NCBI RefSeq assembly: GCF_019649055.1
Contig: NW_026570644.1
Span: 1-23,630, forward strand
Length of the DNA stretch: 23,630 nucleotides
From: Paramacrobiotus metropolitanus
Taxonomy: Eukaryota > Tardigrada > Eutardigrada > Parachela > Macrobiotidae
Direction: 5' to 3'
Shown one piece after another: positions 8,781 to 19,245 of the stretch. A model generated the notes under the pieces. The model was given only the letters and a program-made list of their open reading frames with translations, ran no database searches and was not told where the DNA came from. The first letter of the stretch is position 1; every line of letters starts with the position of its first letter. The translations under genes were made by a program, and so were the position numbers.

Positions 8781-9835
8781 TTTCGGACACCGTGCGGTTA
8801 GCGGTATATCTGTCGTACAGGTTATCGCAGCATATATACCTTGCGTTTTTACGTGCACGGTGCACCCATTTCCTGAACTTTCTTTGTACGGCATAACTTA
8901 CTGAGTAATTTTTATACAAATATTACTTGTTTTGTTTAAAGTATTATTACATCGTCGATATACTGTATGTGTACACATGACATTTTAGTGCTGCAGTTAA
9001 ATTTCATGACTTGCTGGATCGGTTCACATTATGCGTCATGTGCATATAAAGAACAATATGAGTTCGTCCTTGCGGCGATTTCGGACACCGTGCGGTATAC
9101 CGTAATTATCGAATTTGTGGCTCCCCCGCAATAAGAGCCCCCCTTGAAATAAGCCCCCCTCCCCGATCCTGTTTGAAAAATAATGCCACCCCCCGAAATT
9201 ACGCCCCAGGGGGCCGCTATTAAATGTCAAGCGCTGCAAAATGATAAGTACACCGCAAATTTCTGCCTAACAAATATTGTAATTTGATGGGTAAACAGTA
9301 AACGGACATCAACATATTGTGGTGTTTCTTGAGAAACAGTTGCTTAGGTAAGAATATGCATCAAAATGTGTCGTGTAGTTGGATATACCGGTAACTATTG
9401 CGGTCAATTTCACTAGAACAGAATGCGCAGTTGTTTGAAATATAATGCCCCCTTCCAAAATATGCCGCTTGAAAAATTATGCCACCCCCCGAAATTACGC
9501 CCCCTCCCCGAAATAAGCCCCCCTCCGCCATAACATTCGAACTATTTGCACCCCAGGGCCACAAATTCGATAATTACGGTATCTGTTATACAGGTTAGCA
9601 TAGGTGCTGTGCGTTGTTGTTTTTCACATACATACACCCATTTCTTGAATTTTCTTTTTACATATTTTTATACCGGATATTACTTTTTTTCTTTAATGTA
9701 TAATTATTGTCGACATTGTTTACACATGACATTTTAGTACTGTAATTAAATTCCATGATTAGCTGGATCAGTTAACGTTGTGCGTCACCATCTGCATATG
9801 AAAAAATTCCCTGATATTATTCTATCCTTGCGGCG
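8781..9835. repeat. Diverged tandem duplication, about 0.3 kb per unit
   Basis: Unit 1 is 8781-9078. Unit 2 is 9079-9097 plus 9580-9835, interrupted by the element at 9100-9579. Both begin TTTCGGACACCGTGCGG and share many blocks in the same order: TACAGGTTA, CACCCATTTC, ACACATGACATTTTAGT, AGCTGGATC or TGCTGGATC, and a closing TCCTTGCGGCG. The units are clearly diverged with several indels. No coding function is visible. Confidence 0.75.
9100..9579. mobile_element. 480-bp non-autonomous inverted-repeat element (MITE-like) at a TA site
   Basis: Perfect 22-bp terminal inverted repeats at 9100-9121 (begins CCGTAATTATCG) and 9558-9579 (ends CGATAATTACGG) are flanked by TA at 9098-9099 and 9580-9581. 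Removing the element and one TA leaves GCGGTATATCTGT, exactly the sequence at 8800-8812 in the uninterrupted unit 1. A TA duplication is typical of Tc1/mariner-type insertion (established for that superfamily), but no transposase is encoded, so class assignment is inference. The interior is C-rich on plus, with a 25-bp exact direct repeat at 9183-9207 and 9479-9503. Confidence 0.8.
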
Positions 9836-10781
9836 CTGCACGGAATGGGCGTGCTGCAGTACGTGTATACAACAATGTTTTTGTTATAAATAGTCCATAA
9901 TAAGATGTTGATACCGAGTGAGCAGGCGCCGGTGCTTGTAATTAACCCGGTTAGCGTGTAGCGGTTTTATGATTAGGCCGCGTTATGCCGGCATCCACGT
10001 GACACCGGCAGGCGCGTAATGGGGATGAAAACACGGCGGAAGCAGCGGTGGTAAATTAGTAATCGATACGTCCACCGGGGAGGGGCGGAGGCGCTCTGGG
10101 ACAACATCGAGTTTTTCCTGTCCACTTTGCGAGCTATGTCTTACAATATATATAGAAGTATTTTTACAGCGAGCAGGTGCACGACGCAGTGACGACGGCA
10201 CGCCGGGTGAAACGTGGATTAGCAATAGTTAAGCAAAAATGGGCGCGGCTCGGGAATTAAGGCAGGGATAAAGTTTAATAATTAATTTCCTGTGGGTTTC
10301 CCAACGAGAACGGCCAATGAAAATTACGGGAAGTACAGAGTACTGCATGATTGAAATGAGTCAAGCAATTATGTTACGGTAATTATCGCGGTGGCATTTA
10401 TTGGCAATTTGTGACGTATGGTAAATGAATAATTGCAGCAATGTTAGGTCACTGCAAAGTTCGTGATACAATATGCTTACATATATGCATACAGATCAGT
10501 ATACGTACGAAATTCATTTGCGCGGCTTTCCGCTGAACAATTCTGTGGTTCACAAATAATAAGGAACAACCAGACTGAAAACGAAGGTCATGATAAATTG
10601 TGCGGAAACGGTGGAGGTGAGCTTTAAATAAATCGCTGACACGCAGTTCAAAGACACAATTCAAAAACAACAACATACGTATGTACCACTGGTAGGCATC
10701 AGAATACACAAAAAACATTTACAAAATTCATCAAAGTCCATATAAAAGTAAATCTCCACTAACAACTAAAGGAATCGTTAT
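9836..10781. other. Gap between the tandem repeat and mARC-a 3' end
   Basis: No gene is recognised. A minus ORF at 9983-10225 is Pro/Ser-rich without a family match and is probably chance. A minus AATAAA (TTTATT near 10397) lies about 380 bp past the mARC-a stop and may be its poly(A) signal. Confidence 0.35.
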
Positions 10782-13700
10782 TTAATCGGGAAGGTGTATT
10801 ATAACATCGCCAACGGAGCACGGACCAGTCTGGTCAACGCCTAAGTTTATCGCAAACAGGGGTCCGAATTTCAGGACATCATCAACTGCGGGATCTTGAT
10901 TGGTGCGATAGCTGCAACAACACAACAAACATGTGAAAGTGCTACTTAACATTAATTAATCAAATACGGCATTTTAAGAATACGGTGGGTATGTTGCATT
11001 ATGACTTTTACACACTCTATGTGGTTGCACTGCCGGCTTTTCAAATACTACTCAGCAACTACTGCATATAAAAATGTAAAACTAGCGTATAAGAAAAAAA
11101 TACGAAGTTAAAAAAAACGGTAACCGTAGTCAAGTTTTGTTTACAACCATGCGGTGCTGCTTAAATTTGCAAACATCATAAACATTATACTTGATCTTAT
11201 ACACTGTACGCCAGACGGCATACTAAAAAATTCTGTAGCCTTTTTCGTAGTTACTTACGCCTTCAATGTTTCTAGAACATCTTTCCTCGCGAATGTCCCG
11301 GTTTTTGGATCAACCGTGGTCTCCACGCATCTGCAACATCATGATGATAAGCCGTTTCAGTGGTAGTCACCGTATTTCTTCTCATTTTACAATGAGGCAA
11401 TAAGTAGCGCAAAAGTTTTGTTTAAGTATTGAACATAACATATAATTTTAGTGCCTATTTTTAACAAGAACCTTGTGCATGATGGATCTTGCATACTTCG
11501 AATATTGGCTTTATTATCGATCACCGTTAGGGTTAAATTACAATAAACGCGTATATGTACATTACAGACTAGATAGAAACAGTAAGTCACAACAACAAAA
11601 TTTACAATTATATTATATTATTTAAATTACAATTATATTATACTTTAAGCAGGCCGAAATGTATAAATTTGTTTTTGTTCGACCAGACTTGTTCGACCAG
11701 ACCTGAAGTCCCTTTGGGGTTGTCTGCTCTTGTGCCGTAAAAATAATAATACAGTAATAATAAAATATGCCGATAACTGAAAGTTTAATTGCCCTACGCA
11801 CTGTTGTTTGGTCTTACCTGCAACATGGTTTGGCGTTACGGAATTCAGCTGATCCAATTCGGAATCGCCACCAGTAATCCTGAAATCATAATGTCAAGTT
11901 TTTATCATCGGAAATTTTATTAGCATCCAAAATGGTGATGGCAGCCTAAGTGGATTTTAAAGTGCGACACTATAAGGCACTTTGTACGTACAGAATACTG
12001 TAATTCTTACAACATGCATTCTTACTCTTATAATTCTATCTAAAACTGTAAAACAGCAAAAGTAAAAGCGTTTGGTAATGGATATGTGCTTAACGATAGT
12101 GGTTGAGTTGTAAAGACCCAGATTTGAAAGCAGGTACTTACTCAGACTATTGAATTATGCCGATTGCGCTTTATAGCGCTCATAAATAAATACAACTACA
12201 GCCGCTGGTGGCTCTCGATCACCGTTAGGGTTAAATTAGTACAATAAACGCGTACAGACTGAACAGAAACAGTAAACACAACAACAAAATTTACAATTAT
12301 ATTATACGTTAAGTAGGCCGAAATAAATAAATAAAAAGTAACTGATTGTGAGTGTATACCTCGTTATTGGGCGGGCATCCTCCGACAAGAATATTTGGTC
12401 GGAAATGGATCCACGGCACGGGAGTATCGGTGTGCCGGCTGAGCTCACTAACGGATTCCTGGCTTAACAGTAAATAAGGAGCACCATCGGCAAAAGTGCA
12501 CTGCAAATTATTCAGTGAACTTTTAGCGACATGTATGTACACTATACCAGAATTTTGCAACATTAGATCTGAGAACTCTACGATAATGTTCAGATGGAAT
12601 ATTCATATATATGACAGGATTATATAGATATTACCTGCACCTAATATTACATCAAAAAGCGATACAAGTACACTACTTGAGTAACCTTAACTTGTGGATA
12701 CCGTACCAAATTAAGAATATGATCAAACAAACGGCCTCGCACGCGGAAGAACAGCACTGATGCGGTTGCATTCTGTACCTTGTCTTTTTTCTCCCATAAT
12801 TCGCGATCGATCTTCATAACTTGTTGATCCATTTCCAGCATCCCTCGTCCGCCGAACTGATGCGGATGATGCACCATACGGAGTCCAGGCTCCTCCAGGA
12901 ATGTCACAAACCATTCCGCCGCCTCGTCACCGCAATCAACCGCCGAAATTTGATGATCCCAAACACTATAAGGAAATGAGAAAATATCTCAGATATCTCC
13001 ACGAAGTAGGTAACTGCTGGAATTACGTAACGAGACTGCCAACTAACGGCCACTTGTAGAAAACAGTGCTACAGCAAATTATCGCCATAAATGTACCATG
13101 CATATGTACCATTAATATATATATTCTGTTAAGTTGTCATAATAATAATTATGAGACACTGGTTCTTATTTCTCCCCATACGACATTTTAGTAAACTGCA
13201 TGCGGCTTTGCCGGATGTGCCAAAAACAACAGTGTATGCGTATATAAATCGATGGGTTGATGACTTACTCGGACGTGACAACTTTGGCGGTGGAAAGATC
13301 GGGCTGAATAGGCACTCGAAGTGGCGACATCCCTGGGGCATTCACCACCAGGAATGCGCCATCAATCTCCGGCTGAATCAAGGCCATCCGGGGTTTCCGG
13401 CGCTGCGAGAGGAAGTGATACTTGTCGGTGACGACCATCCAGCTTCTGCTCAAAAACAGTACAGTATTAAAATATCAACTTCATACGTACGTAGTGCACA
13501 TACAGATACGGACACAATTCAATCAAAGTAATCCGATTAGCAGCATATCTATATCAATAACTGCAAGTACAATTAAAATACCATCGAAGTATGTATACTT
13601 CTATGCAACTTGCAACATATATAGTATAATTTTAGACTATCAGTTATCTATGTATCTTCTTTCGTTTGCGCATCATATGGCCCAGCTGCAAATCCGAACA

Positions 13701-14470
13701 TGTGCGCTGCATTGACTTGTGAATACGATATGCAGCAAATTGCATTAGTATCATTGCTGGATAAGGATCCTATTTTTCAACCGGTTATCGATCGGAATTT
13801 TTTTGTCAATTGTCATACTTTAACGCTGTGTGCCAGACACACTTCTGAAATCGTCAATATTAAAAGCAGTGCATTATTCACTGAAATTTGTTTTGTATAA
13901 TAGCATGTATAACTATAAAGTAGAGAAAGTACTGTATAAAAATGTTAGTATAAACTGACCAATGTTTAATTTTATTAGCGTTTTGAAAATGGTAGCGCTT
14001 AAATTTTAAATTTTTGCAACGGTTTTAAATTTTATTGCGTACTCGTACCGATCGTGCACCGTCCCAAATGGCGTCCGCAATTCCGGACCCAGTTCTCCGC
14101 AGTGAAACGCCTCCACCAGGATCTCCTTGCAGGACTTGATGGGATACACCGCCAACTGGACAACACGCGCTCCATGACTCTTCTCCGTACTAAGAGGCAC
14201 ATACTGCGCAGCATCTCCCTTCTCCCCTTGTTTCAAAGGCGGCGCTCCGACCCGCGGCGGCGGAAGTCGTCCCCGCTTCTTCCCGCGCAGCCGGTACCAT
14301 CCCGGATACCGGCTGTTCAGGTAGCGGACACAGCAGATCGTCCCGGCCGACAGCACCGCCCCCGCCACGGCCACCTTGGCCACTGTCTTCCAGAACTCCG
14401 CATCGTACTGCAGGCGGGATGAGGGATGCAAGAATTCCTGCAGCGGTGTGCGTTCGGGTGTAAAAAACAT
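10782..14470 (-). CDS. mARC-a: mitochondrial amidoxime-reducing component (MOSC domain protein)
   Basis: Seven coding exons on the minus strand: 14470-14049, 13445-13269, 12965-12779, 12500-12360, 11879-11818, 11330-11259 and 10911-10782. All phases fit, giving an intact 396-aa protein. Residues about 28-49 form a hydrophobic anchor (VAKVAVAGAVLSAGTICC), followed by a basic linker. The MOSC N-terminal domain starts at VVQLAVYPIKSCKEI (about 103-117), then SWMVVTDKYHFLSQRRKPRM, DCGDEAAEWF, WIHFRPNILVGGC and RCVETTVDPKTGTF; the Cys near 331 matches the molybdenum-binding Cys of human mARC. The C-terminus has KFGPLFAINLG and SVGDVIIHLP. mARC proteins sit in the outer mitochondrial membrane and reduce N-hydroxylated compounds with cytochrome b5 and its reductase. 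The Met at 14470 is chosen over an in-frame Met at 14524 because it follows a TATA-like site at a sensible distance. Confidence 0.92.
11517..12324. repeat. Repeat pair in two adjacent mARC-a introns
   Basis: Copy A (11517-11660, intron 5) and copy B (12215-12324, intron 4) are direct repeats on the plus strand. Both start TCGATCACCGTTAGGG and share AATAAACGCGTA, AACAACAAAATTTACAATTA and a closing AGGCCGAAAT. Copy A has an extra internal ATTACAATTATATTA duplication. A perfect 14-bp tandem duplication (11675-11702) follows copy A. No coding potential or terminal inverted repeats are evident; it may be a short dispersed element. Confidence 0.75.
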
Positions 14471-14534
14471 GGTGTTGATATTTGATAAGCGACCGGATAT
14501 ACGGGGTGCAATTATATGACACACGGGGCATGCA

Positions 14535-14540
14535 TATATA
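14535..14540 (-). promoter_or_regulatory. Possible TATA box of mARC-a
   Basis: TATATA in GGATATATATGC (minus) sits 65-70 bp before the chosen ATG at 14470. A start of transcription about 30 bp downstream would exclude the alternative Met at 14524. It rests on the match and position only. Confidence 0.3.
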
Positions 14541-15890
14541 TCCGCACCACGGTTATGAATGTTGCATGCGGGATGATGGAGGACGAGTAAAAGCTGCCGA
14601 TCAGTGATATGGCTGTTCGCGTGCCATGCGTGCGTTGATTACAACTAATCGATACACACATACACAGCGACGGTATACTGTACGCGGTATACGATTCACA
14701 GGCGTAGTGGAGTTTTCGGTAATTGCTGGGTCAAATAGCGAGATAACTCAATACGGTCTTTACAAAACGCTTGTGTTGAATTTGTTGATTAGGACACACA
14801 CCATGAGATTATTGATTGCGATGCGGTTACACAGAGTATCGTATTCTTCGGCAAAATTGAAACGGTGAGAATCGATGTATGCGGATATGAACATCGCGTA
14901 ATGTACCGTATAACGGGAAACATACAGTACGACGCGGTAAAGTGATTGCCAGATGCCTCTTTATTCGTGTAATTCGATACGAGTAGAACCGCAGTGTGGA
15001 AAAACAGTGGTAAACCGGTTTCGGCTTGGGAAGCTTTAAAGTTTCAACCTATCCGTTTTTATGACGTGGTTACTTTATCGCGAAAGTTAAGCGACAATTA
15101 AATACTTACACCGTACACGTATGAAGTTATGAACGAACGTAGCATTTTGTACAAACGTTTACGATTAGTATTCAGCGGTTTAGCCAGATCGGTAATAATA
15201 TTTACGTTAGTTATTCACGTAACGTAACCGTGTTAGGAGATCACAATCGGCATTTTGACAGCATAAATAATTTCATTTAAATGGAGATTTCGCAGACAAA
15301 ATTAAGAGCAGGCACAAACACAAGTGCGACTCAAAGAAGTCTGAAAATAATTAGAATTAGTATGTGATTCGTTGGCTATACATGCAATGCACTAGAAGTA
15401 TTGCAGTGCAGCAAATATCATACTTTCTTTCTTCCTGATATACCTACTGAAAAGTAAGGAGGAACCTTCGGAAGCCACAATTTTACAATAGACTGAATTA
15501 TTCAGCTTAAAAATCGAGATCAACAATATCGTATCACAAGGTAAAATGCGATATTCGTACAGTCGCACTTACAGTACTACAGACGAGTTACTGTTGATCA
15601 CAGGCAGCATTTTTTGACATCAGCGCAGGACAGATACGAGTAATTTCATAGAATTAACGATAAGATGTATCCGACAATACATAAATTTATAACAGTCCGA
15701 AATTCCCTGCTACAAAGTAATCCTGGCAGAATAAAAGAATCAGCAGTCAAACTCAAGAAGAGATTCACAGTTCAAAATGAACCACAAACGATAAATCACA
15801 ATACAACAAATGTTGCCTCCAACTGCAACACTCGTTTTAAAAAAATACTGTATACACTTTAGGAATCTGTATCGGAACTTCAACAGGAAT
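14541..15890. other. Intergenic region between mARC-a and NR-B
   Basis: It holds the mARC-a 5' flank and NR-B 3' flank. Short plus ORFs (14626-14868, 15665-15862) are low-complexity or featureless, and I do not accept them as genes. No repeats of note were seen. Confidence 0.35.
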
Positions 15891-18500
15891 TCAGCCACTT
15901 CCCGATTCAGCAAACAAAATACACCGCGATCTCACCGGAAGTGTGGATAAATCCAGATTCCGAACATACTCCGCGGAGACTCTGTCCAGGACGGAAAACA
16001 GCTGCACCACTCGCTCCACTTTCGCGCTGGCAATGGCACGATCGGCGATGTTCAGACGGTGTCCGAATTGATAGAATAACGCGTCCAAATAAAATGCATG
16101 CTGAGCCGCCACTAACGCTCTGTTGCTCACATTCTCAATATCTGCATGAAAATATTATCTTGATGAGAACAAAAAATTTAAAAAATTTCCAGAAAATCAC
16201 TTTTTAAAAAAAATTTTTTAAAACAACCAGGTACAGAAGCAAGTATACCGTGTCACATCATTACATCATTTGTGTTTAATAGATCAGAAAAATCGTGGTG
16301 AACTTTGAGCGACTAGTTCTGACATCGTCATCAGCTATTGTCATCGAAAATGCCTGACCTGGTGTGAAAATTGCTGCTGCTGATAGCAAGTAGGTTTCCG
16401 TTAGTGTAAGACCAATATCATTGACTTTCTCTTGAAATGCCCCGATAAAGCGCATAAAATCCGGGGGGAAGCCCATCAGATCCGCCATCGCCTGGCACAG
16501 ATGGATCCCGTCTGGACCGTTCATGTACATGTAGTATTCACCTTTGTAGAAGAATCGGGAGTTGAGTATCTACAGAGAACTGCTTCAAAGTTTTGAGAAT
16601 TTATAATTCAAGCTTTAAAGTACCAGCATACATCAAATTCATTGAAAAACTACCACTCAGGCACTCACCGACTGGTGAACCAAATATTTGTCAGTGAGCA
16701 GGACTTTTGATCCTCAGGAGCGAAGTCATGAAACCCCGGAAGCATAAAGGCCAAATGTGTTAGGCGCTCCACGTCGATTTGCAGTGATACTCCAAATAAC
16801 CTGAGAATTCGCGATGGAGTTGCTTGGGGCTGATGCTGCGGTAAAGAAAATCAAAACGATGTAAATCTCAGCACGGTAAGGAAACCATCAAAGCACACAT
16901 CACACAGCACGCCAACAAAGTGGAGCTATACGCATTTTAAAGAATAAGGTGACTGTAATATAGAACTCATCGCTCAAAACCTCTGAGAAAGCTTGATTCC
17001 GAGTGTACACGTTTTAACATACGTATTCCAAAGCGTATAACGTTTAATTTGTAATCTTTATAATTTAATCTTAATCGTCACAATTTTTGCAACAACTTAT
17101 GACGTGCTTACGGGTATAAGACCATCTCTTAACGCGGATATCATGAGTTGGGAATTGCGTGTAGATGCCTCACCATACACCATATCACCGGCAAAGCGTA
17201 CGGATGCGGCTGCTTTCTGCAGAATGATGCTTCTGGCCTTCATGAGATCCCAGTATCGGTCAATGTACGGCGGAATATATGCGGAATGGGGAGTAAATTC
17301 GGAATGCTGGAGGGAGAATTACGGCTGCGCAAGTCTAAACGAAATAACACACAAGTTGAATTATGTATATAATTTCTACAAAGTTCTGCAAAATAACGTA
17401 AGCAATGCAATCCAAAGTCTTGCAAAATAACCACCAGTCTAATGTTCCGTACTGTTACTTTATGCCATCACAGATAAACTTAAAATTCTGCACAATCGCG
17501 AGGAACAAAAGTGAAGAAGTGACACATTTCACCGCAGTGATAATTTTGACAAACAATACAACGTCTATTCCGAATAACGTCAAGTAAATATCACCCACCA
17601 GAGAATCGTACCACCGCGTGGGAAGCCGGGGTTTGTGTCGACACGGGAAAATGGCCGCACGGTCCGCCCGGTAAATCATCGGCGTCATCGTCAGCGGCAG
17701 GAGTACAGTGTATCGGCAATCTGGAGAAATCCGTAATCGATTGACGCGCATCCGTTTCCGACAACGTATCTGTAGATTAATAAATCAATTTGGCTATGTC
17801 GTATTTGTTAAACACGTGTTGACAAGTTAATATCGGTATAACAGGGCGAAAGAAACTGGAAATTAAGCTCTGTGCTGTGCTTCTACTTAATTTATGTATG
17901 TTATTATTGCACCACTTTTTATTGAATGCTTACGCAACTTCCAGCTTTCGACCACGGCTAGCTGCTTTCGGAAACAATGATAAACACGATAATATTAGGT
18001 ATTTGAATTACTACTTATCTTTTACAGTTATGGCTTATCCAAATTTCCCTTTGAGCTACGGATTTTTCGAAGAGATAGGTACTGCATCACTGACACAATA
18101 AATGACACTGCACTTCCATGTGTTATCCGCATATTTTAACCGCGAAATGAAAAATTTTCAACACAATATTTCTACATTAGAAAACAGTATTTTTCTCAGT
18201 CTTCCGAGAATTAAAGTGTCGAATAGCTGATAGCATGTAGCTCACTGCGCAGTATAACTGTGTAAGTACTGCTCTGCTGGAATGCTTATGTCACTCACTA
18301 GAACGTGAACTGGAGGAAGATGGTGTTGCAGCTGGTGTCGAACAGTCCCAAGAGCGCACAGGCGACGGAGCATTCCGCAGTTCCAGCTCCGGCAGCGGAT
18401 GATGCGCAGTGTCTCCGCTGTCCAAATCCATTAATTGTTCGACGCGGCTCGTGTTGGCATCAGGCCTGGACTTGCGAAGAACAGACGCTCGGTATCCCAT
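15891..18500 (-). CDS. Nuclear-receptor-like gene NR-B with LBD but no zinc-finger domain; two one-base lesions
   Basis: Six coding exons on the minus strand: 18500-18299, 17769-17599, 17334-17112, 16835-16669, 16569-16314 and 16141-15891, about 423 aa if two single-base gaps are allowed for. An in-frame TAG precedes the Met at 18500. Residues 1-125 are a Ser/Pro/Asp-rich leader (PSSSSSRSS). The LBD follows: YIDRYWDLMKARSIILQ, then the signature LAFMLPGFHDFAPEDQ-KVLL matching the receptor helix 3-4 pattern A-x-x-x-PGF-x-x-x-x-x-x-DQ-x-x-LL, then SRFFYKGEYY, LTETYLLSAAAIFTP (helix 7 type) and VAAQHAFYLDALFYQ with VERVVQLFSVLDRVS (helices 9-10). Exons 3 and 4 are each one base short of the length that phase requires, and the frame changes inside them (about 17294-17299 and 16704-16707). 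The donor after exon 5 (A|GTCGCT) is weak. There is no DNA-binding domain and no clear AF-2 helix. Confidence 0.72.
17877..18101 (+). CDS. Doubtful 74-aa secreted-looking ORF nested in an NR-B intron
   Basis: The plus-strand ORF lies within the first NR-B intron (17770-18298), on the opposite strand. Residues 1-20 (MLLLNLCMLLLHHFLLNAYA) look like a signal peptide; the rest is unmatched and contains SSFRPRLAAFG. The FxPRL string recalls pyrokinin-type peptides, but the Gly needed for amidation does not follow directly and no cleavage sites flank it. Probably a chance ORF. Confidence 0.12.
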   Translation: MLLLNLCMLLLHHFLLNAYATSSFRPRLAAFGNNDKHDNIRYLNYYLSFTVMAYPNFPLSYGFFEEIGTASLTQ

Positions 18501-19245
18501 CGTAGAAAACTAGCAATGTAAGAAAACTACAACATCGTCGTTTTCCAGTTCCTGATGCTATTACAATCCCCGAACGATTAATTCGCTGACTTTCACGAGT
18601 TGGTGGCAAACTTGCAATAATCTATAAACATATTCACCATTCACGGTCTAAAGAAGATGAAACGGTTGCAAAATTAAAAGAGACAACATCCGTCACAACA
18701 TTCAACAAGGCACAAAAATTATTTTTAATGCGACGCGGAGCAAACGAAACGTCAACTCGGACTGGCAGAGCAGGCACACGCAGTATCACTTCCGGTCGAC
18801 CGCATGAAGCTGGTTCCCGGTGGGGGCTACCAACTGCCTGCTAAGCACGCTCGCCAGGTCCACGAGAAATCCTTGGGAAATTTTTATTTCTGATGTTTGC
18901 TGTTTGACTTTTCTCTCATGATTGTTGGAAAACATCGCCTGCTTTTCTCCTGAATACCTGTATTTTTTTCATTATTTTGTTTTCTTCAATCTGTGAGAGA
19001 ACGGAGCATCTGTTTTTGTCCGGAAAGACTATCTGTTGCGTGATCTGAAACTGCACACGTCATTGATCATTTCTTATTTCTATGGTTTTTTTCCCATCAC
19101 AAGGAACCTTGAAGTAATCTGTAAGGTTCTGACGTCCTGGACTGAGTGGTGATTGACGGGTTGGAGGAATCGAATTTTTGCTTTGTGTGGACGTAGCTGA
19201 GTGCTTGCCCGTGTGTTAGCTGTGAGATCTGTCAGTCAAACGAAA
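18501..19245. other. Divergent intergenic region between NR-B and Rab10
   Basis: It contains the NR-B 5' flank (minus) and the Rab10 promoter and leader (plus). A CTAG acceptor-like site abuts the NR-B start, so a 5' UTR intron is possible. No zinc-finger coding was found on the minus strand in any frame. Confidence 0.4.

Noticed and set aside
9036-9564. Gly-rich minus-strand ORFs (GGLFRGG type)
   Set aside because: They are translations of the G-rich interior of the inverted-repeat element and reflect base composition, not a protein.
11521-11535. Interstitial telomere sequence
   Set aside because: Only one full TTAGGG followed by TTA; it is part of a longer, unrelated repeat.
13151-13531. 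126-aa plus-strand ORF
   Set aside because: It is the reverse of mARC-a exon 2 (13445-13269), which is firmly assigned by homology and phase.
14471-14524. Upstream Met at 14524 as mARC-a start
   Set aside because: It adds 18 residues without family support and would probably lie upstream of transcription if the TATA site at 14535-14540 is used; not fully excluded.
17940-17975. Pyrokinin-type peptide (FxPRL)
   Set aside because: FRPRL is followed by AAFG rather than G plus basic residues, so no amidated FxPRL peptide would be produced.
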